Assembly (NCBI GenBank): GCA_905198865.1
Contig: CAJKEB010000039.1
Span: forward strand, 1 to 16,124
Source: an uncultured Eubacteriales bacterium
Lineage (GTDB): Bacteria; Bacillota; Clostridia; Monoglobales; Monoglobaceae
Reading direction: 5' to 3'
DNA length: 16,124 bases
Numbering within the stretch: position 1 is the first letter of the stretch; every line of letters starts with the position of its first letter. The position numbers and the translations under genes are program-made. The notes under the pieces are model-generated. The model saw only the letters and a program-made list of their open reading frames with translations. It searched no databases and was not told the origin of the DNA. Below are positions 1-7,458 of this stretch, piece by piece.

Positions 1-5
1 AAAAA

Positions 6-57
6 GCCTCTCCCTCCGGGAGAGGTGTCAGCGGAGCTGACGGAGAGGGCTTAGCCC
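6..57. repeat. REP-like compound palindrome
   Basis: Two adjacent hairpins are visible. CCTCTCCC (7-14) pairs with GGGAGAGG (18-25) around a TCC loop, and GTCAGC (27-32) pairs with GCTGAC (36-41) around a GGA loop. The block GGAGAGGGC (42-50) can instead pair with the left arm (6-13), giving an alternative long cruciform, and GGGC (47-50) can also pair with GCCC (54-57). This architecture resembles the repetitive extragenic palindromes dispersed in gut Clostridia genomes. Copy number cannot be judged from one window. It lies just beyond the terminator of the SLH gene and close to the window edge. Confidence 0.6.
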
Positions 58-87
58 GTCAAACTATAATTTGTATTACAAAACAAA

Positions 88-120
88 TGGCTGCTGCAAT
101 AATAAAAATTGCAGCAGCCA
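88..120 (-). terminator. Rho-independent terminator of the MarR-adaptor-ABC-SLH operon
   Basis: A perfect 13-bp stem (88-100 with 108-120) has a 7-nt A/T loop. Read on the minus strand it is followed by TTTGTTTTG. It begins 7 nt past the stop codon of the SLH gene, which is the right place to end that gene's transcript and probably the whole upstream operon. Confidence 0.85.
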
Positions 121-127
121 CTTTACT

Positions 128-2446
128 TTAATGCTTCATAGCGACTATAATCCTTATTCTGCCGCCGCTTGCAGGCGATTTGTCATAATACGCATACAGC
201 GTATAGCTGTCGTTGCCTACTATTTCGCTTATCGGCTTCATACGGTATATTGTTGTACTGCCGTATTCCTTTTCGTACACCTGAACATTATCCGCGAGCG
301 GATAGGTCTTACCGCCTGAGGTAAGGTATGTGTTGGTTGTCAGTTCAACATTTCCGTCAAGCTTTGTCAGCGGAAGCATTATCGACGGATTGTTTGCAGA
401 TGAAAGCTTTACGCCTTCGCCGCTGCTTACATTATACATCGATGAACTGCTTGCAAATGAGTAAGATGTGCCGTTTATCAGATAGCTATAGGATCCTGAC
501 GCATGCAGTCCCATACTTGCGTTTGTGGCTGATGTAATCAGACCGTAGGTGTAGGAATCGCCGGTCACATCATTTAGTATAAGCTCATCGATCTTTCCGT
601 CTGTACCCTTGTGGTAATACAAAACCTTGCCTGAGCTGATGTTTACGCCGTCAATTCGCTGAGGGTGTACGGTTGTATACAGCGAGGGATCGTTTTTGTC
701 TGTTGTTCCTATATCAAGTATGCTTATATTATCAGCAAGCTGTTCGCTTCCGAGACGCTTGCTGTCCCACGAAAAGCTTCCGCTTAATGTGGCTCTGCTG
801 AGCGCAGTTACTTTGGCTATTCCGTCGTTTATGCTGATTCTGACAACGGAGTTTTTACAGTTTTCATAGTTCTGATTGGTAGTGTAGCTGTATGTCTGAC
901 CGTTTGCGTCTATTACATTGATATAGTAATTCGAGTATTCCTTAAGGTTGCTTGAGGTGTATGTCTTAGAACCGGTCTCGTACGCATAGCCTACTATTTC
1001 TGAGCTGATAGCTGCCGAAGTCATTACATCGGCTATTCCGTTTGTCTTGCCGAGGAGAACGGTTACGGTGTCGCCTATTTTAAGACTTCCGCTTGACGAG
1101 AGCTTTTTAAAGGCGCTGCTGCCTTCTACTTTGTATGTCACACCGGAAATCTCAACCTCTGTCGGATTATCCTTGTTCGGAATTGCCTTGTTGTAAACCC
1201 CTGTAACTTTTGTTGTGTAAGCGAACGCCATATTAATCTCAGGCACATAATACAGTATGTCATACGGCTGTATATCCGAAGCGCTGCAAACATTGCCGTC
1301 ACGCATTATGACAGTGCTTTGATTTATATCCATCGACAGCTCCCAGTCAGCGCCTGCACCGGCGGTATACGGCCCGATTAAGTTACCCTTTTGATAAACT
1401 ATATAATCTATATTTCCGTTTGTACGCTTTACGCTAAGAACATCACCCATTTCCATACCCGACTTTATTGCAGAGTAGGTTGTCTTTGTCTTTCCGTCAT
1501 ATACTGTTGTCTGATTGTTTAAGTCAAGCGACTCCATACTGCTGTTTCTGTATACGATAACGCTGTCGCTTAAAACCGAATATACGGCATACTTTTCGCT
1601 GCTGCTCTGGTCAGAATCCGGGAAGAAGCTGATTACAGTCTTGTTATCCTTCAGCGCAAGGTCGCCCTTCATTCCGACTAATGAATAGTCAAAGTCTGAG
1701 CGTATTTTGTATGAGCCGTTATCGGTAAAGACCTCGTCGCCCGGAATAGAGGTGTCCTCTTTTGAGGTGGAAATCAGAGTTATGTCCTCAATAAAGCTGA
1801 TGTCAAATATATTAACAAGCTCGGTCTGGGAGTTCTTTTTCTTTGTGCGCAGTGTGTTGTAAACCAGCACTGCAACATCGCCCCTTGTCATTTCAGAGCC
1901 GATTTGAGTGTCTGAAATATTGTCCGTCATATCGAGGTTATCAGCCATACCTATCTGACCGCTCGGCCATGCAACTCCGAAATCGCTGTCCGAGTAGCCG
2001 AGTACGCGCAGCATGATTGTCACCGCTTCTTCAAACGTGACCGGATTGTCCGGCTTGAACGATGCGTCCGGATAGCCGGATACCAAACCGTTAGTAACGC
2101 CCACTCTGACATACGGCGCAGACCAGTTGGTGTAAGGTACGTCATAGAACGGCGATATCGAAAGCTGGGACGCAACATTGTTGCGGTAGTCGGATGCTGC
2201 AACAGCAATTTTAGTAAACTCGGCGCGGGTGACCGTATCACCGAGCCTTAAATTCCCGTCCGGGTCGCCGTTCATGATTTTTAGCTCGGTGAGAAGCGGC
2301 AGTATTTGTTCACTGTTTTGATAGAAGGTAGTGCTTATATCCGTAATCGCTTCTGTTTCTGATTCTTCTGCGGCAACTGTAAAATATGCGCATGTTACAG
2401 TCAAAGCGAGCAGAAGAGCAGCAAGCCTTTTAAATTTTATATTCAT
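128..2446 (-). CDS. S-layer homology (SLH) domain surface protein
   Basis: The product has 772 aa. Residues 1-26 look like a Sec signal peptide: basic start, hydrophobic core, likely cleavage after VAA. Three SLH repeats follow at about 41-85, 95-150 and 155-205. Typical pieces are ITKI/AEFTKIAV-like helices, GYPDASFKPDNPVTFEEAV (122-140) and MTRGDVAVLVYNTL (186-199). SLH triplets bind pyruvylated secondary cell-wall polymer, so the protein should sit on the cell surface. Residues 210-772 are polar and beta-rich, and I recognise no catalytic domain there. The start is supported by GGAGG 8 nt upstream of the ATG. The gene follows the ABC permease by 39 nt with no terminator or clear promoter between, so it is probably the last gene of that operon. 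Function beyond wall anchoring is unknown. Confidence 0.9.
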   Translation of the reverse strand: MNIKFKRLAALLLALTVTCAYFTVAAEESETEAITDISTTFYQNSEQILPLLTELKIMNGDPDGNLRLGDTVTRAEFTKIAVAASDYRNNVASQLSISPFYDVPYTNWSAPYVRVGVTNGLVSGYPDASFKPDNPVTFEEAVTIMLRVLGYSDSDFGVAWPSGQIGMADNLDMTDNISDTQIGSEMTRGDVAVLVYNTLRTKKKNSQTELVNIFDISFIEDITLISTSKEDTSIPGDEVFTDNGSYKIRSDFDYSLVGMKGDLALKDNKTVISFFPDSDQSSSEKYAVYSVLSDSVIVYRNSSMESLDLNNQTTVYDGKTKTTYSAIKSGMEMGDVLSVKRTNGNIDYIVYQKGNLIGPYTAGAGADWELSMDINQSTVIMRDGNVCSASDIQPYDILYYVPEINMAFAYTTKVTGVYNKAIPNKDNPTEVEISGVTYKVEGSSAFKKLSSSGSLKIGDTVTVLLGKTNGIADVMTSAAISSEIVGYAYETGSKTYTSSNLKEYSNYYINVIDANGQTYSYTTNQNYENCKNSVVRISINDGIAKVTALSRATLSGSFSWDSKRLGSEQLADNISILDIGTTDKNDPSLYTTVHPQRIDGVNISSGKVLYYHKGTDGKIDELILNDVTGDSYTYGLITSATNASMGLHASGSYSYLINGTSYSFASSSSMYNVSSGEGVKLSSANNPSIMLPLTKLDGNVELTTNTYLTSGGKTYPLADNVQVYEKEYGSTTIYRMKPISEIVGNDSYTLYAYYDKSPASGGRIRIIVAMKH

Positions 2447-2485
2447 ATATAATCCTCCGAATTTATGGTGTAGAGTTGTTTATGC

Positions 2486-3664
2486 TTATTCATGTCTTAA
2501 TGCGTCAATCGGGTTCAGGTTGGCAGCGTTTTTGGCAGGGAGAAATCCGAATATAATGCCTATACCTACGGAGATTCCGAACGAAATCATAATTGCGCCG
2601 AGCGACGGTATGGCGGTCAGTCCGAGCAGCTGCCCGACAATCACGGCAAGTATCGACCCGACAACAATTCCTATCAGTCCGCCGACTCCGCTTATCGTAC
2701 CGGCCTCAATGACGAACTGGGTTTTAATATCCTTTGCCTTTGCGCCGAGAGATTTTCTGATACCTATTTCGCGCGTTCGCTCTGTGACTGATACAAGCAT
2801 GATATTCATAATTCCTATACCGCTGACAAGGAGCGAAATTCCGGCAATGCAAACCAGCAAGGTCTGCATGGTTCCGGTCATGGTGTTTGCCATGTCCATT
2901 ACCTGCTTAATGCTTGATACGTTATAATAATCGCTGTCTCCGACTTTGGTCTGGAGGAATTGCTTTGACTTGGCAATCGCCGTGTCAACAATATCAACGC
3001 TTGTCGTCCAAAGTGTATATGAATTTATAAACTTAGAAGAGGACATTGTTACGGCAGTGGTATACGGAATATACATAACGTCGTCTGTACTTCCGCTTGT
3101 TGAGTCGTCGTCCTCTTTAAGCACTCCGACAACCGTAAAGGACTTTCCGTTTATTCTGAGCGTCTGTCCCAAGGCGTTGCCCTGACCGAACAGTTCCCTC
3201 TCTATGTAAGTTCCGATTACGCAGTACTTTGCCTTTTTCTCTATGTCAATATAGCTTAAAAATCTGCCCTGTTCAACTTCAAGCTGTTTTATACCGACAT
3301 ATTCTTCGCTGACTCCTGTGGCAGTGGTAGTTATATCATCGCCAACCGCCTTAACCAAGGCATTTGCGACGCTCACATTGGGTGAGAGTCCTTTGAACAT
3401 ATCAGGATTTTCATCTACAAATTCATATATATCTTCTTCGTCAACAGTACGGCTGCCGCCTCTGTCTTGGACGGTTATCGAAACTGTGTCTGTGCCAAGT
3501 TTTGAGAACTGGTCGTCCATCATTCCCATCATGCCGTTCATAAGGCTTATCAGTATTATAACGGCTGCAACGCCTATTATCATACCGAGCATGGTGAGAA
3601 GTGAACGCATCTTATCAAACAACAGGTTGGACAGTGCAAGCTGAAACGATTTTTTAAACGTCAT
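2486..3664 (-). CDS. MacB/FtsX-type ABC transporter permease
   Basis: The product has 392 aa, with the standard MacB-like permease layout. One N-terminal membrane helix (about 23-46) is followed by an extracytoplasmic MacB_PCD-type domain (about 50-260) and three C-terminal helices (about 265-290, 318-345 and 355-378). The segment GIMNIMLVSVTERTREIGIR (284-303) is the usual family signature after the second helix, and the protein ends NLNPIDALRHE, also typical. There is no fused ATPase; that is the separate upstream gene, as is normal in Gram-positives. Its ATG shares the sequence ATGA with the ATPase stop codon, implying translational coupling. Together with the ATPase and adaptor it would form a mechanotransmission-type exporter. 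The substrate (drug, peptide or envelope component) cannot be told from the sequence. Confidence 0.93.
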   Translation of the reverse strand: MTFKKSFQLALSNLLFDKMRSLLTMLGMIIGVAAVIILISLMNGMMGMMDDQFSKLGTDTVSITVQDRGGSRTVDEEDIYEFVDENPDMFKGLSPNVSVANALVKAVGDDITTTATGVSEEYVGIKQLEVEQGRFLSYIDIEKKAKYCVIGTYIERELFGQGNALGQTLRINGKSFTVVGVLKEDDDSTSGSTDDVMYIPYTTAVTMSSSKFINSYTLWTTSVDIVDTAIAKSKQFLQTKVGDSDYYNVSSIKQVMDMANTMTGTMQTLLVCIAGISLLVSGIGIMNIMLVSVTERTREIGIRKSLGAKAKDIKTQFVIEAGTISGVGGLIGIVVGSILAVIVGQLLGLTAIPSLGAIMISFGISVGIGIIFGFLPAKNAANLNPIDALRHE

Positions 3665-4449
3665 TCATCATCACCATCCTCGTCTCCTGCATGGGCAACC
3701 TGCGCAAACTTGTTTATGTCAGGTTCGCCGTCATATATTATTCTTCCGTCCTGGACGCGTATTACGCGTCCGGCCTGGGCGGCAATGGTGTTATCATGAG
3801 TTATCAGCACTATGGTATTGCCCTCTGAATGAAGCTGTTTCAGAAATTTAAGCACTTCCTTGCCGGTCTTTGAATCAAGCGCGCCGGTCGGCTCGTCAGC
3901 CAGAATAATTGACGGGTCGCCTGCGAGCGCTCTTGCGATTGATACACGCTGCTGCTGTCCGCCGGACAGCTGCTGCGGCATGTTTTTTGCCTTTGACTTC
4001 AGCCCGACCTTGTCGAGCGAGGCAAGCGCGCGCTTTTGCTGTTCGCGCTCGCTCAGTCCGGCATACATCAGCGGAAGCTCAACATTTTGCTGTACGTTTA
4101 TCTTCGGAATCAGGTTATACTGCTGAAATATGAAACCAAGTTCCTTGTTACGGATTTCAGCTTGCTCATCGTCCTTCATTGTGCTGACGTCCTTGCCTCT
4201 TAAGTAATACTTGCCGAGAGACGGAACGTCAAGACAGCCTATTATGTTCATACATGTGGATTTTCCGCTTCCGGACTGACCGACAATTGCGACAAATTCG
4301 CCCTTGTAAATCTTCATTGAAATTCCGTCAAGTGCATGAACCTCCGAATCGCCCATTTTATATATCTTGTATATCTCATTAAGTTCGATAAGCGGAACTT
4401 CAGAGCTTGAATTTAACATGTTATCCTGTGCTGTGGCTTCGTTTATCAT
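3661..4449 (-). CDS. MacB/LolD-type ABC transporter ATP-binding protein
   Basis: The product has 262 aa and is a complete nucleotide-binding domain. Visible motifs are Walker A GQSGSGKST (57-65), Q-loop Q109 in FIFQQYN, signature LSGGQQQR (161-168), Walker B IILADEP (181-187) with the D-loop GALD, and the H-loop histidine H218 in LITHD. The spacing and the EPTGALDSKTG segment match the MacB/LolD/FtsE group that pairs with FtsX-fold permeases. An extra N-terminal extension of about 20 aa and an acidic C-terminal tail (GDEDGDDE) flank the domain. The gene overlaps the adaptor gene upstream and the permease gene downstream by 4 nt each (ATGA), so the three are surely one translational unit. It energises export by the permease from the cytoplasmic face. 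Confidence 0.95.
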   Translation of the reverse strand: MINEATAQDNMLNSSSEVPLIELNEIYKIYKMGDSEVHALDGISMKIYKGEFVAIVGQSGSGKSTCMNIIGCLDVPSLGKYYLRGKDVSTMKDDEQAEIRNKELGFIFQQYNLIPKINVQQNVELPLMYAGLSEREQQKRALASLDKVGLKSKAKNMPQQLSGGQQQRVSIARALAGDPSIILADEPTGALDSKTGKEVLKFLKQLHSEGNTIVLITHDNTIAAQAGRVIRVQDGRIIYDGEPDINKFAQVAHAGDEDGDDE

Positions 4450-6491
4450 CTCATGCCACCTCCGCCGGGAGCGCCGCCTCCGCCCGGAGCACCGCCTCGG
4501 CCGGAATCACCGCTCATACCGCCGGCAGCCTGGTCATGCATTTGCTGCATCTGTTCCATCGGGTTAACCGCCTGTGCAGCTTCAGAATACAGCTCGTCGC
4601 CCTCCTTGATGTCTCCGTAGACCTCTATGAAGTCTCCGTCGCTTATACCTGTTGCGACAGCAACAGTTCGATAGCCTTCGGGAGCGTTGTCGTCACGTTC
4701 CGTCTTGTCACCCTTGATATAAACCGTGTTGCCTCTGTTAACGCAGCTTACAGGAACCGAAAGCGCATTATGTATGCTTGAGACAACAATATTTGCGTCA
4801 ATATTCATTCCCGGCAGAAGAGCGTCATCAAAGTCGAGTATTTCTATTTTAACCGGATATGTAGTAACGCCGTTGCTGCCGACTGAGCCTTCAACGCCGA
4901 TTGTTTCAACAACACCGGTGTATTCCTTGTCTGAAACGTCTGCGGTAACGGTAACTTTTTGTCCGACAGAGATTTTCTTAACGTCAAGCTCATCGACATT
5001 GAGTGTGCATTTCAGCTTGCTCATATCATAGATAACCGCAAGCGCACTGCTTGAACCTGAGCTTGCCGCCGAAGAAGCGAGTGATGAAGATGAAGCCGAC
5101 TGTGAGGACGAAGAAGAAGAGGAAGAATTTCCGCCGCCGATTTTGTCGCCCTGTTTCATGTTTTTGGTTACCACAGTACCGGAAATCGGAGCGGTGATAG
5201 TGTAATCTTCGAGGCTTTTGAGCAGCTTTTCCTTTGCAATAACAGCGTCCTCATACGCCATTCGTGCATTTTCAACGGACGAATTTAAGCTGTTGCTCTT
5301 TATATCTGTCGAGGCATTGCTTGTTGTTTGCTGTATTTTGGAACGCTCAAGCGCCTGTTTTGCATCGTCAAGACTTAGTTTTGCTGAATTTATTTTTGAA
5401 TCAACGGAATCTGAGTCAATAACAAGAACCACCTCGCCGCTGCTCACACGACCGTTTTCGCAGATATAAATTTTTTCAATTTTACCGCTGACCGATGCGG
5501 TGATTGACTCATCGGTAGCGTTTTCAAAGGTTCCGACATCGTTACATGCAATATCGCCGACCATGGCGGTGGCAGTATCGCCTGCCGAGACAGCGCCGGG
5601 ATTTGTTATCTCAATTGTGACTTTTCTGTACGACGTATATCCGCTGCCGCTCTCGTTCATTGAGCCAACCTCGGTCACAACGCCGCTGATATTGCTGCCG
5701 GAACTCGTTAATGTTAAAACTGCGGCTTCACCGGGATAGATATTGCCGGCGTCCTGAGTGTTAAACGGAACCTTAATTATCATTGCTGTATTGTCAACAA
5801 CGTCTGCAATTTTTGTACCTGCGCCGACCGTATCTCCTGCTGACACGTAGAGCTTTGTTACAACTCCCGAATAGTTTGACTTAAGACTCAGGTCGTCACG
5901 TTCTTTCAACGCATCGTTATAGCTCTGCTGAGCCTTTTCAACGGCAATCTCTGCACTTCTGACCGAACTGGCACTCGTATCATAGTCGCGCACGGTTTTG
6001 TTGTTTTCGTTTAATGCATCTTCGTACGCCTTCTTTGCCTTGGCTATTGCAATATCCGCGCTTTGGATATTTTTTTCCAAGGTGTTGGCGTCAACCTTGT
6101 AGAGTAAATCGCCTTTATTTACATAGTCGCCCTCTTCAAACGGCGCTTCGAGGATTTCGCCCGTAACCATCGGGGTAATACTGTATTCGTCGTTCGCTTC
6201 GACAACTGTACTTCCGCTTATTGTCTCTTCTATGTCGCGTATCTCTGCTTTAAGTACGAGATTGTTATTGTTCGACTTACTATTTTTTGAGATTGCAGTT
6301 GCGGAAACTGCGATCACCGAAACAAGGATTACACAAATCAATGCCGTAATAATCTTGTGTTTTTTGACAAAGCCTATTACGGCAAGCCAAATACGTTTCA
6401 GCTTTTCTTTGATTTTGTCGAAATCAATTTTATCAAAAAGCTGTCTGACTTTTTTTAGCATACGATTGTTTTTAGTTTGATTTTTTTTCAT
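4446..6491 (-). CDS. Large MacA/HlyD-type membrane fusion protein with two adaptor modules
   Basis: The product has 681 aa, against roughly 370-420 for ordinary MacA. A basic cytosolic segment (1-45) precedes one membrane helix (about 46-66). Two lipoyl/coiled-coil units follow. Unit 1 has lipoyl halves near 101-135 and 205-232 around coiled-coil 136-200, then a beta-barrel near 236-312. Unit 2 has lipoyl halves near 328-360 and 430-490 around coiled-coil 362-428, then a barrel near 495-572 and a membrane-proximal domain to about 640. A serine-rich linker (456-482) interrupts the second lipoyl region, and the tail (657-681) is glycine-rich. It should bridge the ABC permease to the outside or the cell wall. 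The start follows an AGGCGG-like ribosome binding site, 57 nt after the MarR gene. Confidence 0.88.
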   Translation of the reverse strand: MKKNQTKNNRMLKKVRQLFDKIDFDKIKEKLKRIWLAVIGFVKKHKIITALICVILVSVIAVSATAISKNSKSNNNNLVLKAEIRDIEETISGSTVVEANDEYSITPMVTGEILEAPFEEGDYVNKGDLLYKVDANTLEKNIQSADIAIAKAKKAYEDALNENNKTVRDYDTSASSVRSAEIAVEKAQQSYNDALKERDDLSLKSNYSGVVTKLYVSAGDTVGAGTKIADVVDNTAMIIKVPFNTQDAGNIYPGEAAVLTLTSSGSNISGVVTEVGSMNESGSGYTSYRKVTIEITNPGAVSAGDTATAMVGDIACNDVGTFENATDESITASVSGKIEKIYICENGRVSSGEVVLVIDSDSVDSKINSAKLSLDDAKQALERSKIQQTTSNASTDIKSNSLNSSVENARMAYEDAVIAKEKLLKSLEDYTITAPISGTVVTKNMKQGDKIGGGNSSSSSSSSQSASSSSLASSAASSGSSSALAVIYDMSKLKCTLNVDELDVKKISVGQKVTVTADVSDKEYTGVVETIGVEGSVGSNGVTTYPVKIEILDFDDALLPGMNIDANIVVSSIHNALSVPVSCVNRGNTVYIKGDKTERDDNAPEGYRTVAVATGISDGDFIEVYGDIKEGDELYSEAAQAVNPMEQMQQMHDQAAGGMSGDSGRGGAPGGGGAPGGGGMR

Positions 6492-6548
6492 ATTGCCGCC
6501 TTTCTCTGTAGGTCAATTTCCCGATTACTGCTAAAAAACATGCGTGGG

Positions 6549-7013
6549 TTATACAATCATATCTTCAAGCAGATCCGCAGCTTCGGCTGACAGCGCTAAC
6601 AGCTGAGTAAACCTCTCTCCGCCCATTTGCTTGCTTAATTCATTTAAGATTTCAATAAAGCGGCTTTTATAGTCGTCAAGCACAGCCTTCGCCTTTGGCG
6701 TAGCTATGAGATAGGTCTTTCGCTTATCGCTTTCGACAGTCTTTCTTTCTATATATTCACGCTTTTCAAGCGACGCAATAAACTGCGAAACCGCAGAACG
6801 TGAAATGCAGAAAAAGCGGCTTATCTCACTTGATGTGATATTGTCTGAGTTTTCCTCAGCGTCACGGATCATCTTTAAAACCAAAAACTCTCTTATAGAA
6901 ATCGGAGATTTTTCAAAACCCCGATGTATTGAGCTCTTGATTTTAAAAATAATGCGTTCGGCGCTCCCTAATACGCCGAAAACAGTTTTTGATATACTGT
7001 TGTTGTCTTCCAT
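6549..7013 (-). CDS. MarR-family transcriptional regulator
   Basis: The product has 154 aa, the usual MarR length. An N-terminal dimerisation helix region (about 1-40) precedes a winged helix-turn-helix (about 58-105). ITSSEISRFFCISRSAVSQF (59-78) forms the helix-turn-helix, and ESDKRKTYL (94-102) is the wing with the usual Asp/Arg pair. C-terminal helices complete the dimer interface. The start is backed by GGGAGG 5 nt before the ATG. It is the first gene of the adaptor-ATPase-permease-SLH unit, and an inverted-repeat element overlaps the predicted start site upstream. Autorepression relieved by a small ligand is therefore the likely mode, as known for MarR proteins placed before efflux genes. 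The ligand cannot be inferred. Confidence 0.92.
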   Translation of the reverse strand: MEDNNSISKTVFGVLGSAERIIFKIKSSIHRGFEKSPISIREFLVLKMIRDAEENSDNITSSEISRFFCISRSAVSQFIASLEKREYIERKTVESDKRKTYLIATPKAKAVLDDYKSRFIEILNELSKQMGGERFTQLLALSAEAADLLEDMIV

Positions 7014-7060
7014 AGCTTCCTCCCTAAAATATTCCCCAAAATCTCTTGAAAATAAAGCTT

Positions 7061-7084
7061 CTTAACAATTAAGCAACTTAACAA
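7061..7084 (-). promoter_or_regulatory. Putative MarR operator with three alternating half-sites
   Basis: The plus strand reads CTTAACAA (7061-7068), TTAAGCAA (7069-7076), CTTAACAA (7077-7084). The half-sites CTTAA, TTAAG and CTTAA alternate orientation at 8-nt spacing, which gives two overlapping inverted repeats with 3-nt centres. The element overlaps the expected transcription start of the marR promoter, a classic repressor position. Assignment to the MarR protein is inferred from location and symmetry. Confidence 0.6.
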
Positions 7085-7086
7085 AG

Positions 7087-7115
7087 ATTATAGCACTACT
7101 ATATATCTATGTCAA
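7087..7115 (-). promoter_or_regulatory. Consensus sigma-A promoter of the marR-ABC-SLH operon
   Basis: On the minus strand TTGACA (7110-7115) and TATAAT (7087-7092) are both perfect matches, with a 17-nt spacer (7093-7109). The expected start is near 7080, about 67 nt before the marR ATG. Such a strong promoter needs a repressor, which fits the adjacent operator-like element. Confidence 0.88.
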
Positions 7116-7170
7116 TAAAAAGTTATGTATCACAATTTTTAAATTTTTGTTAATTCTGTCCTGCCACCTG

Positions 7171-7366
7171 ATTCCTAATCCCTAATCCCTAATCCCTAAT
7201 CCCTAATCCCTAATCCCTAATCCCTAACCCCTAATCCCTAACCCCTAACCCCCAATTCCTAATCCCTAATCCCTAATCCCTAACCCCCAATCCCTAACCC
7301 CTAACCCCTAACCCCTAATCCCTAACCCCCAATCCCTAACCCCTAATCCCTAATCCCTAATTTCTA
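7171..7366. repeat. Telomere-like heptamer tandem array (28 units of ATCCCTA type)
   Basis: The 196 bp divide exactly into 28 heptamers without any insertion or deletion. Sixteen units are ATCCCTA and six are ACCCCTA. The rest are ACCCCCA (three), ATTCCTA (two) and ATTTCTA (one, the last). Every difference from the consensus is a C/T change on the plus strand, at positions 2, 3, 4 or 6; A1, C5 and A7 never vary. A 33-bp block at 7271-7303 recurs identically at 7313-7345. The minus strand carries regular runs of three to five G, so it could form G-quadruplexes. The array fills most of the gap between the divergent marR and ileS promoters. The flanking 7116-7170 is AT-rich and I see nothing else in it. 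Confidence 0.97.
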
Positions 7367-7380
7367 TGTTGACAAACATA
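7365..7380. promoter_or_regulatory. 16-bp palindrome over the ileS -35 box
   Basis: TATGTT (7365-7370) and AACATA (7375-7380) are perfect inverted arms around GACA, so the -35 hexamer TTGACA sits inside the palindrome. The position would suit a repressor site, but no binding protein can be named and AT-rich symmetry can occur by chance. Confidence 0.4.
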
Positions 7381-7397
7381 AGATTTTGTATTACAAT
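7369..7397 (+). promoter_or_regulatory. Promoter of ileS
   Basis: TTGACA (7369-7374, perfect) and TACAAT (7392-7397, five of six) are separated by 17 nt. The -35 begins 2 nt after the heptamer array. The predicted start near 7404 leaves a leader of about 55 nt, too short for a T-box riboswitch. Confidence 0.82.
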
Positions 7398-7458
7398 ATT
7401 AATATTTAGGTCGGTTTTCGATTTATATAGATATTAACCACGAATTGGAGGGATTTTG

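Noticed and set aside
128..2446. SLH protein as an outer-membrane tether of a diderm Firmicute
   Set aside because: The C-terminal part shows no clear porin-like strand pattern or terminal aromatic residue, and no outer-membrane gene is nearby. A monoderm wall-anchored protein fits better, though this is not proven.
6492..6548. Terminator or second promoter between marR and the adaptor gene
   Set aside because: I found no stable hairpin with a T tract and no convincing -35/-10 pair, so co-transcription with marR is the simpler reading.
7171..7366. CRISPR array or eukaryotic telomere contamination
   Set aside because: The 7-bp units are contiguous with no spacers, so this is not CRISPR. Both flanks run directly into bacterial promoters and genes, so it is not a eukaryotic chromosome end.
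7398..7458. T-box riboswitch in front of ileS
   Set aside because: The predicted leader is only about 55 nt. No specifier stem, T-box sequence or terminator/antiterminator pair is visible between the promoter and the start codon.
7456..7458. TTG as the start codon of ileS
   Set aside because: It is only about 3 nt from the GGAGGG ribosome binding site, whereas the next codon is an ATG with better spacing.
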